A stretch of 20,022 nt of DNA from Gnetum montanum. Lineage: Eukaryota; Streptophyta; Gnetopsida; Gnetales; Gnetaceae. Under the pieces are notes generated by a model. The model did not search any database. It saw nothing but the letters and a program-made list of their open reading frames with translations, and was not told the origin of the DNA. Below are positions 1 through 9,824 of this stretch, piece by piece. The stretch is from contig MNCI01004501.1 in assembly GCA_015680685.1 (NCBI GenBank), positions 1,026,541 to 1,046,562 on the forward strand, written 5' to 3'. Position 1 is the stretch's first letter. Every line of letters starts with the position of its first letter. Made by a program: the position numbers and the translations under genes.

Positions 1-1357
1 TTTCATTTCGTAGCCCATCCATGATGTGGCGAAGTTGATCCCGTTTACTGTACCCATGGCTCAGGCAATGATGTAGCAGTGTATAGTAACAGGCCATGGC
101 AGCATCCAAGGGTTCATAAGCACCTTGTTTCTAGCTTGGGATCTGCTTCCAAAAGTTAGACACTCTGGAGTACGTTTGATATTTGTTGTTGAACAATTCA
201 AGCATCGTACTCCACCTCCTGATGGTTTTCGATTCTAAGGACCAGTACCAGCTCTCTGCTTCTTTAGTGAGTGTCCTTGGGAACAACTTGAGCTTCTGCC
301 ACTCATTATCAATGTTTTGCAAGGCACAGGCATCGTGGAATGCCTGTAAATGATGTTGAGGATTAGCGTTGTATCCCCCTTCAAACATGGGATATTATTT
401 ATGTCCAAATGCTTGATCCTACTGTCCTTTAAGTGCCTTGTGGGGATCCTAACTACCTCTCTAATATCGAGAATGCTTCGGGTTGCGAGTAGGGGTTTGT
501 CATGATCATCTCTTTCATGACGTCTGTGATGTCTACGTGGTGGTTCCCTACTCTCCCTACGTCCTTGCCCTTATCCTAACTCCTCTCGACCTTCCTGTCG
601 AGGCATTTCATCTTCCCTTTTACTTTTATTCTCCCCGTTATGCTCATGGTGGCTGCACCCCAGATGTGGAAGGAGAGTGTGAATGATGAGATGAAGGAGA
701 AGAAGAAGGGGATCCATCACCTTGGTGATGTTTCTTACCTTCTCTTCAGCTGCTTCGGCCCTGATCATTGTAACGATCTAAGTGTCCGTCCTTACTGTGA
801 GTAGTTATTCCTGCCGTGAACAGTTGGTGCTCACAGGGATCAGAGCCTGGAATATGTAACGTTGATCTTAGGCCCTGATGCCTAACCTCTTCACTAGAGT
901 GAGGAGAAGGAACATCATTTTCTAAGAAACCCATTGTGAGGGGTTTCTCGTCTCCTATTTCACTAATGACATGGGGGACCTTGCCCTTCAATAATGAATG
1001 TTGGCTCTCCTGCCTTGCGTCCCTCATATGTTGCAAAGCGGTGGGATGATAATCCCTCATATGATATCTTCTAGCAACGTATTCGGCGAATAAGTCCTAC
1101 CTGCCGATCTGTGTCAATCCACGGAAAAGCATGTTCGGATTGGATCGATCTGGTGTTTAAACTATATTACCAAACAAATCTCTCCAGTGCAACTGTTCAT
1201 CCTGATGGAGAGTAAAAGTGTAATCAGGAATATACTCATCGGGATGAGTATAAGTTATTGTATACTATTTAGGACCTGGTTGATTTGGGTTATGCATATG
1301 ATTCTAATTGTCTCCTGTATTATCCTTAGGTGAGTTGATTGCATGAGAAGAAGCCAT
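1..1357 (-). pseudogene. Ty3/gypsy gag pseudogene, 5' part of the element
   Basis: Decayed capsid-type polyprotein of an LTR retrotransposon, read right to left and running off the left edge. A start codon at 1357 lies 127 bases inside the primer-binding site, as expected for gag. The first stretch begins MASSHAINSPKDN and soon meets stop codons. Further pieces read in shifted frames at 1060-746 and 768-571. The best preserved part is 388-1: a retrotransposon-gag core with FPRTLTKEAESWYWSL (about 305-258), then one in-frame TAG at 131-133, after which the same frame continues to the edge (RHIMDGLRN near the end). The gag core and the tRNA-Asp primer site together suggest an Athila/Tat-like lineage, which is inference. 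At least four stops and two frameshifts make it non-functional. Protease, RT and integrase would lie left of the window. Confidence 0.8.
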
Positions 1358-1483
1358 CCTAATGGTGTGCTAATTTTTACCGTTATTTATGTTCTTAATT
1401 AACTGATTAACCCGAAGGTTCGTTAAAGCTCACAACGATGTGAGTGATATCCCTTACGTTCAATTTGCGTAAAAACACTTAGT

Positions 1484-1500
1484 CCCCAGCAACGGCGCCA
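1484..1500 (-). other. Primer-binding site (tRNA-Asp type) of the left Ty3/gypsy element
   Basis: The minus strand reads TGGCGCCGTTGCTGGGG, one base different from the tRNA-Asp complement used by Athila-like plant elements (C to T). It sits one base inside the LTR edge at 1502. This orients the element leftwards and marks LTR1 as its 5' LTR. Confidence 0.85.
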
Positions 1501-2191
1501 ATGATGAGTGGCGAGGTACCCCTACACTCAACCATACAAATACGGGAGTGTACGCGTGATCTGGTTAAACTCCGCAGCCTAAATGCCTTAACGCCACAAG
1601 AAACACTTGGGGTTAATCGTTCGTTGTCTTCTCAAGCTTGCTTGTATGTGTCATGCTGTATGGTTAAGCAAGTTTGAGGTATATGATATTTTGGTATTTT
1701 TTAGTTTCTCTCCTAAGCTATGAGGGAAGGGTTGAGAAACTAACTAACTCTAACTAATGTCCTAAGTCTAAATTAACTAGCATCAGCATCCATTCCCACT
1801 TACCGGACACACCCTAAACTATGCAACTGTGGCTACCAAACGCTAATCGTTACTGGGATCACCACACATAACGCAAGTGCTTGAAGTGGTCGTACTGAGG
1901 CACCTATTTAGACTAAGTGTGATAAGTAGCCGATTCCTTGACCAGCCGTACACATTGGACTACCACTGGGATTACCAAGCGTAGATCCTAGAATACACTA
2001 CTGGGTTACCAAGCAGTTGCAATGCTCGTAATCAAGTCGTACTCATGCGTTGCGACGAGCAGCCGATTCCTTGATTAGCCGTACACATCCGAAGATGCTC
2101 GTAATCAAGTCCTACTCGTGCGCACTAGGAAAGCAATAAATAACAATGAAATAAAACCATGTACTGCAAGGTTTATCCAATCAAGTTCATC

Positions 2192-2197
2192 TTTATT
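2192..2197 (-). promoter_or_regulatory. Poly(A) signal AATAAA in LTR1
   Basis: AATAAA on the minus strand about 170 bases downstream of the TATA box, the order expected for the R region of an LTR. The same motif is kept in LTR2 at 3043-3048. Confidence 0.55.
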
Positions 2198-2364
2198 GAT
2201 GTACACAACTTATGTTCAGGTTACAAAGTTGCTCGAATAAAGAGCCGTTCACTCTAGAACTCGTACTGCGGGCACATGGGAAAAATTCTAACTCTGGAGT
2301 GTTCAAACTACCAGAGCTTCGCTACTTCTAGCTAGGATTGGGAAATGAAGGAAGTGCCGCCTCT

Positions 2365-2372
2365 TATTTATA
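2365..2372 (-). promoter_or_regulatory. TATA box of LTR1
   Basis: The minus strand reads CTATAAATAAGAGG. The motif is identical in LTR2 at 3217-3224 although the surrounding bases differ, which supports function. Transcription would start near 2340 and run left through the primer site into gag. Confidence 0.7.
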
Positions 2373-2388
2373 GATATGGTGGTGGACC

Positions 2389-2429
2389 GCGATATCGCGT
2401 ACGCGATATCGCAAGGGATGCGATATCGC
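2389..2429. repeat. Nested palindromes in the U3 of LTR1
   Basis: Three copies of the palindrome GCGATATCGC lie at 2389-2398, 2403-2412 and 2420-2429. The first two flank GTAC and together form one perfect 24-base palindrome. They sit just upstream of the TATA box, where enhancer sites would lie. LTR2 has decayed versions at about 3241-3262 and 3290-3312, changed mostly by CpG to TG/CA substitutions. Confidence 0.8.
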
Positions 2430-2485
2430 GGCGCTATGCATGTCGCGTCTCATCACCTATGTTCTACGTAGTGCACAAACAACTA

Positions 2486-2505
2486 AGTCCCTAGAAATGA
2501 CACCA
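2486..2505 (-). other. Second, decayed tRNA-Asp primer-binding site
   Basis: Twenty bases match the LTR1 primer-site region at 15 of 20 positions. The changes are mostly C to T or G to A. It lies one base inside the edge of LTR2 (2507), exactly as the first site lies by LTR1. Almost none of the internal region of this element remains: LTR1 starts within about five bases. Confidence 0.7.
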
Positions 2506-2506
2506 A

Positions 2507-3341
2507 TGATGAGTGGCGAGGTACCCCTACACTCAACCATACGAATACGAGCATCTCACACGTGATCCGGTCGAACTCTAAGGACTAAGTGTTTATGTGC
2601 CCTAATGGAACACTTAAGGTTAATCAATCGTTGTCTTCCAAAACTTACTTGTATTGTCATGGTTGTATGGTTAAGTAAGTTTGAGGTATATGATTTTTAT
2701 GTCTTTTATCTTTTTAACATCTTATGCTAAGAGGGAAGGGTGAAGAGACTAAGTGACTAACTATTCACTAACTAAGTTCTAATAATCCTAGCACTAGTAT
2801 CTATTCCCACTTTCTGCACACACTCTAAACTAGTGCAATGCTACTGGGATTACCAAACGCTGCGCGTTACTGGGTTACCAAGCGTTACACACGTGCTCGA
2901 AGCGATCGTACTGAATGCACTTAACTAGGAGAGTAAAGGGTTGAGAGAGATTAATTGTCTAAGAAAGAATTTAAACATTCAATAGTAATTAAGTCCTATT
3001 TAGTTTAGTCCATGTAGTACAAGGTTTATTAGAAAGTTCATCTTTATTGCTATACACAAATGTGTGCTCAAGTATAATTTGCTTGAATAAAGGCCCGTTC
3101 ACTTTGAGACTCCTACTGTGGGCACATGGAAATTATTCTATCTTTGGAATGGTAAAATTGCTAGAGTTTAGCTAAGGGTCTAGATCTAGATGAGTGAACA
3201 AGGGAAATCTGCCTCTTATTTATAGAACTGGCGACGGGCTGCGATATCACGTATGCGATATCGTAGGGGCCAATGCTATATCTCAGACACGATATTGCGT
3301 ACACGATATCACAGCTCATCAAGTATCACACAGACTAAACA
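2507..3341 (-). repeat. LTR2, older LTR of the same Ty3/gypsy family (about 835 bp)
   Basis: Starts with the same TGATGAGTGGCGAGG terminus as LTR1 and keeps the same order of landmarks: poly(A) signal at 3043-3048, TATA box at 3217-3224, then degraded GATATC palindromes. It is shorter than LTR1, mainly in the sub-repeat part of U5, and more CpG-depleted. The primer site next to it shows that it was a 5' LTR. The outer edge near 3341 (AAACA followed by an A-run) is approximate. Confidence 0.78.
3217..3224 (-). promoter_or_regulatory. TATA box of LTR2
   Basis: TATAAATA on the minus strand within the same CTATAAATAAGAGG context as LTR1. Confidence 0.6.
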
Positions 3342-6300
3342 ACAAAAAAATATTTTCAAAGAATATTATATAAAAATTGGAAGCTCAAATTAATTGTAAA
3401 ACATCAAGTAGATCTAATAAGTAACATGTTCATATAGCTTAGAAACATACAAATCAACCCAACTGCCTACATAAATAGAGTAAGAAAAATACATATGAAA
3501 ATGTATGGGTACTAAGGTTAGAGCCATGGACATGTTTTTTTTTTCATTTTCTCTTCCATTTTTTTAACATCATCCAAAAAGGTGGAAAGAGCTCCATATG
3601 CACTTAGTTGGAATTCTTATAATGCTTGTTTGGAGGATGATACCTATCCTTCTCGACAACATCATTACTTTTGATTTATGATTCATTTTGGGAATCCATT
3701 GAATCTAGCATAACTATCTACTACATAGGTGTATAAAGCTTCTCATTGAAGCCTATCCTAGAAGATTATTATCCAACTAACTAGAGTACATGTGATCCAC
3801 TATGAGAGTGATGCCATTAATAGATCTTTAATATCATAAGACAAAGAAACTATCCATGATATCCTAGATGAATGAATAATTTGATGTTTTTTATTTCTTG
3901 GAAGAGAAATCCTCCTCTACCTAATTATCTAGCTAGTTCTCATGTGGGTAATGAGGTTGATCCTCATACCCATGCTACTTGCCATGATTATGTGCTTTCC
4001 TTACAAGTACTAACTTCTTCATAGAGTTCTCTACCATGCCTGTGTTATAACCCATGAATGGGCTAACATAGGAAGCATGAGCATGTAGAAAATTCTTCTA
4101 GGATTAAATAGGTGTTCCAAATCCCTTCTCATTTAAGATGGAAGAAAACTCCTTTTTTTGAGAGGTGTGGACTTGCCTACTCTTAAGCTTCTCAACTTAT
4201 CTACCTACTAGTTAGGTTGTAACCTATTTTTCTAATGGACTTTGTAAAAGATTTTAATGACTTCTTTAGAATGTATCCAAGCTAATCTCTAATAGATCTA
4301 GAGTGGAAGAAATGAATTTTGTATCCTAGGAAGTTGATGCTACTATTGATCCTCAATAGTTCCCACACCTATATACTTGTTTGCCATGGATGATAGAAAT
4401 TTTAGAGGTATTAATCTTAACATTCTTGATGATTAGACCAATCAATAATGAGTTCCTTAAGAATTAGGCTTTTGCATGGTCAATTATCATGTTCTTATTG
4501 ATGATGTACCAAAATTCATCTTCACACTAGCAAGAAAGAAATAGAGGACTAGGGATTATTGTAAAAGAAAATGATCATAACTCCTATCCTTTGCTACAAG
4601 GTTGTAGTAAATAATGAGATAAATGATTGATGCATCCATTGTTATGTCTACCTTAAAAATATTATGCTTCATCACAAAGTTAGGATTACTAAATAACATT
4701 TAAAAAATCCCTCTTTGAAACTACAAATTTGGTATTATAAAAAATCTAAGATAAACTATTCATCCATAATTTGTATGACCTTGAAGCATTAAAACCAAGA
4801 AAATCATTAATTAAAATTGAAAATACTGCAATAACTGTACCATTTATGAATGTACTAAATGTTCCAATGTATGCATCCATGCCTCAAATATTATAAATCG
4901 TTTTTTAATCATGACTTTAGGAATTGTACTAGTAAGACTCAAAATGGATGGTACTTCAAAAGTACCAAAAGAACCTTGAATTTGAGATTTTCTCTAAGGC
5001 TTAAAGTTTGGAACCCTCTTAATAGAAATAGATACATGATGATAGGATTGATACATTTTTTCATAGCTTTAGATATAGACAAGGTTTTTTACCCTATCTA
5101 TTCTAGATTTGATGAAGATCCTTCATCCCTTGTTTCCCTAGTTTTATAATATCTGCTATTACAGTAGTGTTTTATACTTGTCTTGTGTCTTTCCATGTCA
5201 CTCATACTCCAATTCTTCTTTCTCCTAGGCTCCTATATTTCTTGGATGTCTTCAAATGAGTGATCAAATGAAAAAAAATGAGGATGTTCATGACTTTTAT
5301 CTTGTGCCCTAGGATTTGTAACTCAATATTAGTTTTTTTAACTTCATAAGGTTGGGACATCCCACTATCAAGGTAGATATCCTAAGGATCCAAGAAAGAT
5401 GTCTTATTTTTAGTATGGATATCCAACCTTAGTGTGCCTATGCATATAGTGGAGATTCCACATGCATGGTGGACATAATACTGAAATAGAAAACTATCTT
5501 TCAGTACATGTATGAGTTTAAACATGTCTTGAAAGTATCTAACATAGGATAGAAATGAAAGACATAGACAAAGAAAAAAGAAAAAAAGAAAAACATGAAA
5601 TAAACAGAACCTATCCTAAACTACATGAAAGAAATTTTTTTTTTCTTGAGTTACCTAGTTGGAAATGACCCCAACCTAGATCTCATGAAGTAGTGACATA
5701 GGATGAGTTGTTTATCTCTACTTGCATTCTCATTTGGACATAATTTAACCTCTTTCCTTTTTTTTACTTATTGTTCTTACATGTTCTTTTATTCTACCTG
5801 CTTGTTTATTCCCTTTAGTTTCTTCTTTGGGCATGCATCTTCTTGTTCCATGATCCTATACATCATTGCTACCTTGTCTTATAGAGGCCAAGTGAGATGT
5901 ATCTTGAAGTATTAGATTTCTATATGGTCAATATGCTCTAATGTGTTCAAGTTATCTGTAATGAAATAAACCTTAGAACTTGGAAATTTTGGTAGATAGA
6001 GAAAATAATACTTGATTTCATGAATATTGTTTGATGCAGTTGTAAACCCATCACGGTAATTTGTCATGATGGATTTGTGTTATAGTCCACTTTGATCATT
6101 GTGAATTCTTCCTTGTTGAAGTATCTAATCAAGTGAGGCCTTGTAAAGAGAAAATATTTTAGGAACTTATTTTTTATCATTGACCATATTTATAGCTCAT
6201 ATATTCTTTTCTAATTAGGATTTTTTCTTTTAGGAGTGAGGCATTGACTCTTTTTAGTTTTTTTTCTTTGAAATCTTTTAGCTTAAAAGACTCATTAAAA

Positions 6301-6643
6301 GTTGTTAGCTCACCAATGTTAGCCTTAAGGATTGTGATTTTATTTAAGAAGCAAGATTACTCTAATTTACTTTAATCATTCAGGTCACACTAAATCCAAA
6401 TATTATAAAAGATAATTCAATTTTCTAGAAAAGAAGAAAACTAGATATCTTTAATTAATTCAAAAGAAGATTATAGTCATAGAAGTTACAAAAACCAAAA
6501 AATAACACACTCATATACTCAACAGTATTGCAGACCATGAGTCTCTACAACCACATATACAATTGACCTTAATGGAAGGCACAATCAAACTAGATCTTTG
6601 CTACATAAAAAGCTAAGATCCAAACACACATAAGAGTCACAAT
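3342..6643. other. AT-rich stretch, nothing recognised
   Basis: Read on both strands. Only short open frames broken by stops appear (for example 4859-5149 and 5703-5915 plus), with low-complexity, Phe/Leu-rich translations and no motif I can place. There are several A- and T-runs (3535, 5570-5590, 5635). It may be old transposon or intergenic DNA. Confidence 0.6.
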
Positions 6644-7216
6644 TGTGACATCCTACTCCTAGATGTTATGGAAAACATTAAATATATGTTATATTAGACA
6701 TTATGTATATGAAGACAATATACTAAACTTTAAATATATGTAACATTTGACATTATGCATAAAGGAAATAAAAAAGAGTGCAAAAATAGAAAGAAAAGAA
6801 TGCTTTATTGAAATGGAATAGAGTATTTGGATCATGCTCTAAGAGTGTTCCTTCAGGTTTTCTTCCTTTGGCATATTATCCCCTTAGAGGAAATCTAGCA
6901 CTACCACCACAGTTAGGCCTACAACCAGCTAGAAGGGATGGCTAGTCTACTTTGTGTTTTGCTTCACCCAACTTCTGTGACTGCCTTTCCTAGCTCTACC
7001 ACTCTATGCATGGCATGATGTTTAAGCCTAGGTATAAATGCCTTAGGTGAAACCCCCAAAGGTTACCTCAAGAGACATTTCTGTTATTACAATGTACCCT
7101 TTCAGGTCTCAATTACAACTACCCTTTCAAGTTTTATTACAATAACAATAATACTTGTTATGAAGAGTTACCATCTTCATTATGTAGCAGCATCATTTGG
7201 GAATAGGGACATAACA
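6644..7216 (-). repeat. LTR of a second retrotransposon family, 573 bp, probably a 3' LTR
   Basis: On the minus strand it begins TGTTATGTCCC at 7216 and ends AGGATGTCACA at 6644, giving imperfect inverted ends with TG...CA termini. A polypurine tract lies directly outside the start, so this is the 3' LTR of a minus-strand element whose body would lie to the right. A poly(A) signal AATAAA is at 6804-6809. No matching 5' LTR was found in the window. Sequence between 7231 and the pseudogene at 7649 shows no recognisable pol, so the element is incomplete. Confidence 0.7.
6804..6809 (-). promoter_or_regulatory. Poly(A) signal in the 573-bp LTR
   Basis: AATAAA on the minus strand, about 410 bases from the LTR start, a plausible end of R. 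Confidence 0.45.
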
Positions 7217-7230
7217 ATCTACCCCCCCTT
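7217..7230 (-). other. Polypurine tract next to the 573-bp LTR
   Basis: The minus strand reads AAGGGGGGGTAGAT immediately before the LTR start TGTTATG. A G-run ending in TAGA just before a TGTTA start is the usual second-strand priming layout of plant LTR retrotransposons. Confidence 0.7.
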
Positions 7231-7648
7231 ATATTCATTCATCCTTGAACAAGTCTATATTCACTATCCTTTTTTAGCTCCAATGCTTCTTTTATGATCC
7301 TATGCTCAAAAAATTTGATTTCTCCTTTGAGCTTGAATTTTAAATGGAAAATTAAATATTACTTGTTTTAATATTTACCTCATTTTCTGAGATAATGACA
7401 AGAGGTGAATTAAATATATACCAACCACTAATCACTAGTCTAACTAGGGTCACAAAAAGTGCAACTCTTATTTAGTTACCCAAGTGAAGGTAGGGCAAAT
7501 TCGTTATTCCCAACTTCCATTACCTTACATATTTTACTTATGTAATTAAAATATAAATTAAAGAATGAAGAAAATAATAATATTATAAATAAAAGTTAGG
7601 GTAAGATACTTCTTGATCTTGATCAAATCTATGAATTGATGGAAGTAA

Positions 7649-8725
7649 TTATAATTCTACCATACGTGGTATATGATCAGATGGTCTTGTTTGAGATGGA
7701 AAGGCTTGATCTTGATTCTTCTCCACTTTTTCTTTAGAAATCAACTCTAATAATTTTGTAGTTTGGATGAATTAGACATCGTACCAAATATAATCCAAAG
7801 TATCAATGAAGAATGTTGTTGATCCATTCTCCTTAATCATAGTAGAGAAATTGGTAAATTGTGGTTCTTGATGAGTACTATCCATCAACATCATTTGTTC
7901 TTGAATTTTGGGGTTTGATTTATCTATTGAAGATTCAAAGTAGAAAAAGATGTATTAGCGAATGGAATTTCATGTTGAATTGATGGAAGCATCTTCTTCA
8001 AATTAGGTTCATATTCCAAAGATTGTTTTACATATCCATATCTTTATAATTGATAAACACCACTTCCAAATTTTGTATTAAATTCTCCACAAAGAATAAA
8101 TGAAACTATCTCAATATAATTTAGGAATAACATATTCTTCAAAATTTTCTCTATTTTCTTAATCAAGTATGCTCCTTGACATAGTCTAACATCTGGGCAT
8201 GTTGATTTGATAATTAAATGTATGTTAACCATGCATATGCATCTTCTTGATAGATGAAATCTTAGAATCACTGCCAAGGCTATGTGAGTTTTCTGAAATC
8301 TTGACTATTTTTTCTTTTCCATCACTTGAAGTTTTGAAACTTCAAAAATCATATTTTCTAAACTCCATTCAAATATTTGTACCAATTCAAACTGAACTTC
8401 TTTATAAAAGATTGTGTAACCATCTGTGTCATGATTTCTGCAAGATGCTAATTTTTTATGGCTCAAAAGAAGAGCTTCCACAAGAACCTTTTTGCTTATA
8501 AATACCTTTGTATCCCATATTTTCCAAATTTTCTTGGAATTGGTATAGAAATTCCCATGGAAAGACTTCTTGTAGGCATAAAACATCAACATTCAAATCT
8601 TGTAACTTTGCTAAAATAAATGGGTATCAATATTCATGCCAATCCAAGGCTCATGGTGGGCATAGCCAATGTTTCTCACTTGCTAAGGATCTTGCAAGCA
8701 CGTTGTATGTTTTGGATTCTCTTCT
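7649..8725 (-). pseudogene. CCR4/Angel-type EEP nuclease (deadenylase-like) pseudogene
   Basis: Decayed copy of a CCR4-family exonuclease-endonuclease-phosphatase domain, the family that removes poly(A) tails from mRNA. On the minus strand the landmarks come in family order: YNVLA at 8707-8693; CPP then ALDW at about 8655; DVLCLQEV with the metal-binding Glu at about 8570; TDGYTIFYK at about 8420, where the family usually has TDGC; VNIHL and DVRLCQ at about 8220-8180; CGEFN at 8091-8077, where the family has GDFN; LDYIWYD at about 7780; and SDHIP at 7681-7667 with the catalytic Asp-His pair. It ends with a stop at 7649-7651. At least five stops and several frameshifts are present. I see no intron between the first and last motif, so a processed retrocopy is possible. 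The exact subfamily is unsure. Confidence 0.72.
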
Positions 8726-8739
8726 GAATCATTTCTTTT

Positions 8740-9312
8740 GATGGGTATCATACACCTTGTGGAAATGTGATTATGACTCTTCATGTTGTTTTGCCAAATG
8801 ATTTGATTGCAAAACAAATTAATATACCTTTCTCTTGATCATTTTTGTTTATCAACAAATACATCAATTGATAATCAAGTAATACTGATGCATCAACTGA
8901 TTCTCCAACGAATTCTAGTAATATTTTAACTACATTATCTAATTTTAGTAATATAGAATCTAATTCTTAATAGCCTTTCTACCCTCCTTAAGAACAGTAA
9001 CTCTGATAGTGTAACTAATCACATGCCATTGTGATCTTAAGGCTATCTGCAAAGGTTAAGCACTAAATCATAAGATTCTAAAAGATTAAATTTATTAATC
9101 CCATCAATTGAATTGTTAGGCATGATTAGTTATCCTTATGTTATGAAATTTTAAGGTATAGTTTCATAATATCATCAAATTGTTAGGTACCTGAATGATA
9201 ATTCTAACCTTACCATTGAGTTCAGAAGGATGAAAAATGTAGAAAATGACTCTTCATTTATCAAGAAAGACTTTCAAAATCAAAAGTTATGGCTTTTGAG
9301 GTCCAAGAAATT
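8740..9312. other. Non-coding stretch, nothing recognised
   Basis: AT-rich DNA between the nuclease pseudogene and the 5S-like repeat. Part of it (about 9180-9312) may belong to the 5S-derived repeat, because it lies directly downstream in the 5S sense and has no other explanation. Confidence 0.45.
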
Positions 9313-9415
9313 TAGCACAAAAAACAAGACTTCCTGAGAGGTCACCCATCCCAGTACTACTCTAGAACAAGTGCACTTAATTACAAAATTCTTATCACAC
9401 AAGCTACCAATGCCT
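9313..9415 (-). repeat. 5S rRNA-derived sequence (pseudogene, or part of a 5S-type SINE or Cassandra-like repeat)
   Basis: The minus strand matches the 3' two thirds of plant 5S rRNA. The internal promoter box C region is nearly intact: AGTAGTACTGGGATGGGTGA, then CCT (9360-9338). Flanking blocks around AAGTGCACTTG and GGAAGTC are recognisable but mutated, and the 5' third is poorly preserved. It is too degraded to be a working 5S gene. Known carriers of such sequences in plants are 5S-derived SINEs and the LTRs of Cassandra elements; which one applies here is not resolved. Confidence 0.72.
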
Positions 9416-9500
9416 CAAATTCTTTTTTTTTTTAAATTTTTTTTTCTTGCGTTCCAAATTTTAGACTAATGTTTCAAGACACAAAAATTTGAATTCTCCA

Positions 9501-9570
9501 TTAGTTGATGGAAATTTGAAATTCTCCTATCAGTTGATGGAAAATTGATTTTTTTGTCAGTTGATGAAAA
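9501..9570 (+). repeat. Short degenerate tandem repeat around CAGTTGATGG
   Basis: TTAGTTGATGGAAA, CAGTTGATGGAAAA and CAGTTGATGAAAAA occur at 9501, 9531 and 9558, spaced 27-30 bases, immediately before the 45-bp array. Confidence 0.55.
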
Positions 9571-9581
9571 AATTGGATGTG

Positions 9582-9824
9582 CTGGAAGGGGCTGTTATGG
9601 ATGTTGTCATCAGTGTTTGCAAGGTGCCAGAGAAGGTTGTTATGGATGGTACCATTGATGTCCATGAAGCACTAGAGGGGGTCATTATGGATAGTGCCAT
9701 CAGTGTTCACGGAGCATTGAAAGGGGCTATTATGGATGGTGTTGTTAGTATCCATAGAGTGTCAGAGGGGGCCATTATAGATGGTGTTGTTGATGCTTGT
9801 GGAACACTAGAAGGGGTCATTATG
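9582..9824 (+). repeat. 45-bp minisatellite, left half (5 full units plus 18 bases)
   Basis: Units start at 9582, 9627, 9672, 9717, 9762 and 9807; each is exactly 45 bases and begins with a form of CTAGAAGGGG. The length is a multiple of three, so a 15-residue repeat (about LEGVIMDGAISVHGA) stays open from 9561 to 9836. I regard that frame as a by-product of the repeat: it has no start context and no known domain. The last unit stops after base 18, at CATTATG, where pararetroviral sequence begins. Confidence 0.88.

Larger units (their letters stand above)
1502..2481 (-). repeat. LTR1, 5' LTR of the left Ty3/gypsy element (about 980 bp)
   Basis: Inner edge fixed by the primer-binding site (TGATGAGTGGCGAGG at 1502); outer edge set near 2481 by comparison with LTR2 and a CA terminus on the plus strand. 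In transcription order (minus strand) it holds a short U3 with palindromes (2389-2429), a TATA box (2365-2372), a poly(A) signal (2192-2197) and a long U5. Sub-repeats occur inside U5: a GCCGATTCCTTGA motif at 1929 and 2062, and GCTCGTAATCAAGTC at 2024 and 2097. Many CpGs survive, unlike LTR2, suggesting that LTR1 is younger. The outer edge is uncertain by a few bases. Confidence 0.8.

Noticed and set aside
1900-2130. CRISPR-like spaced repeats
   Set aside because: The repeats are few, irregularly spaced (73 and 133 bases apart) and lie inside a plant LTR; they are LTR sub-repeats.
5703-5915. Small Phe/Ser-rich plus-strand frame as a membrane peptide
   Set aside because: T-rich DNA gives such frames by chance; no start context, motif or neighbour supports it.
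8247-8501. Plus-strand open frame opposite the nuclease pseudogene
   Set aside because: It is the antisense shadow of the minus-strand CCR4-like copy, whose motifs are recognisable; this frame has none.
9313-9415. Functional 5S rRNA gene
   Set aside because: Only part of the sequence matches, and the 5' third and several stem positions are heavily mutated.
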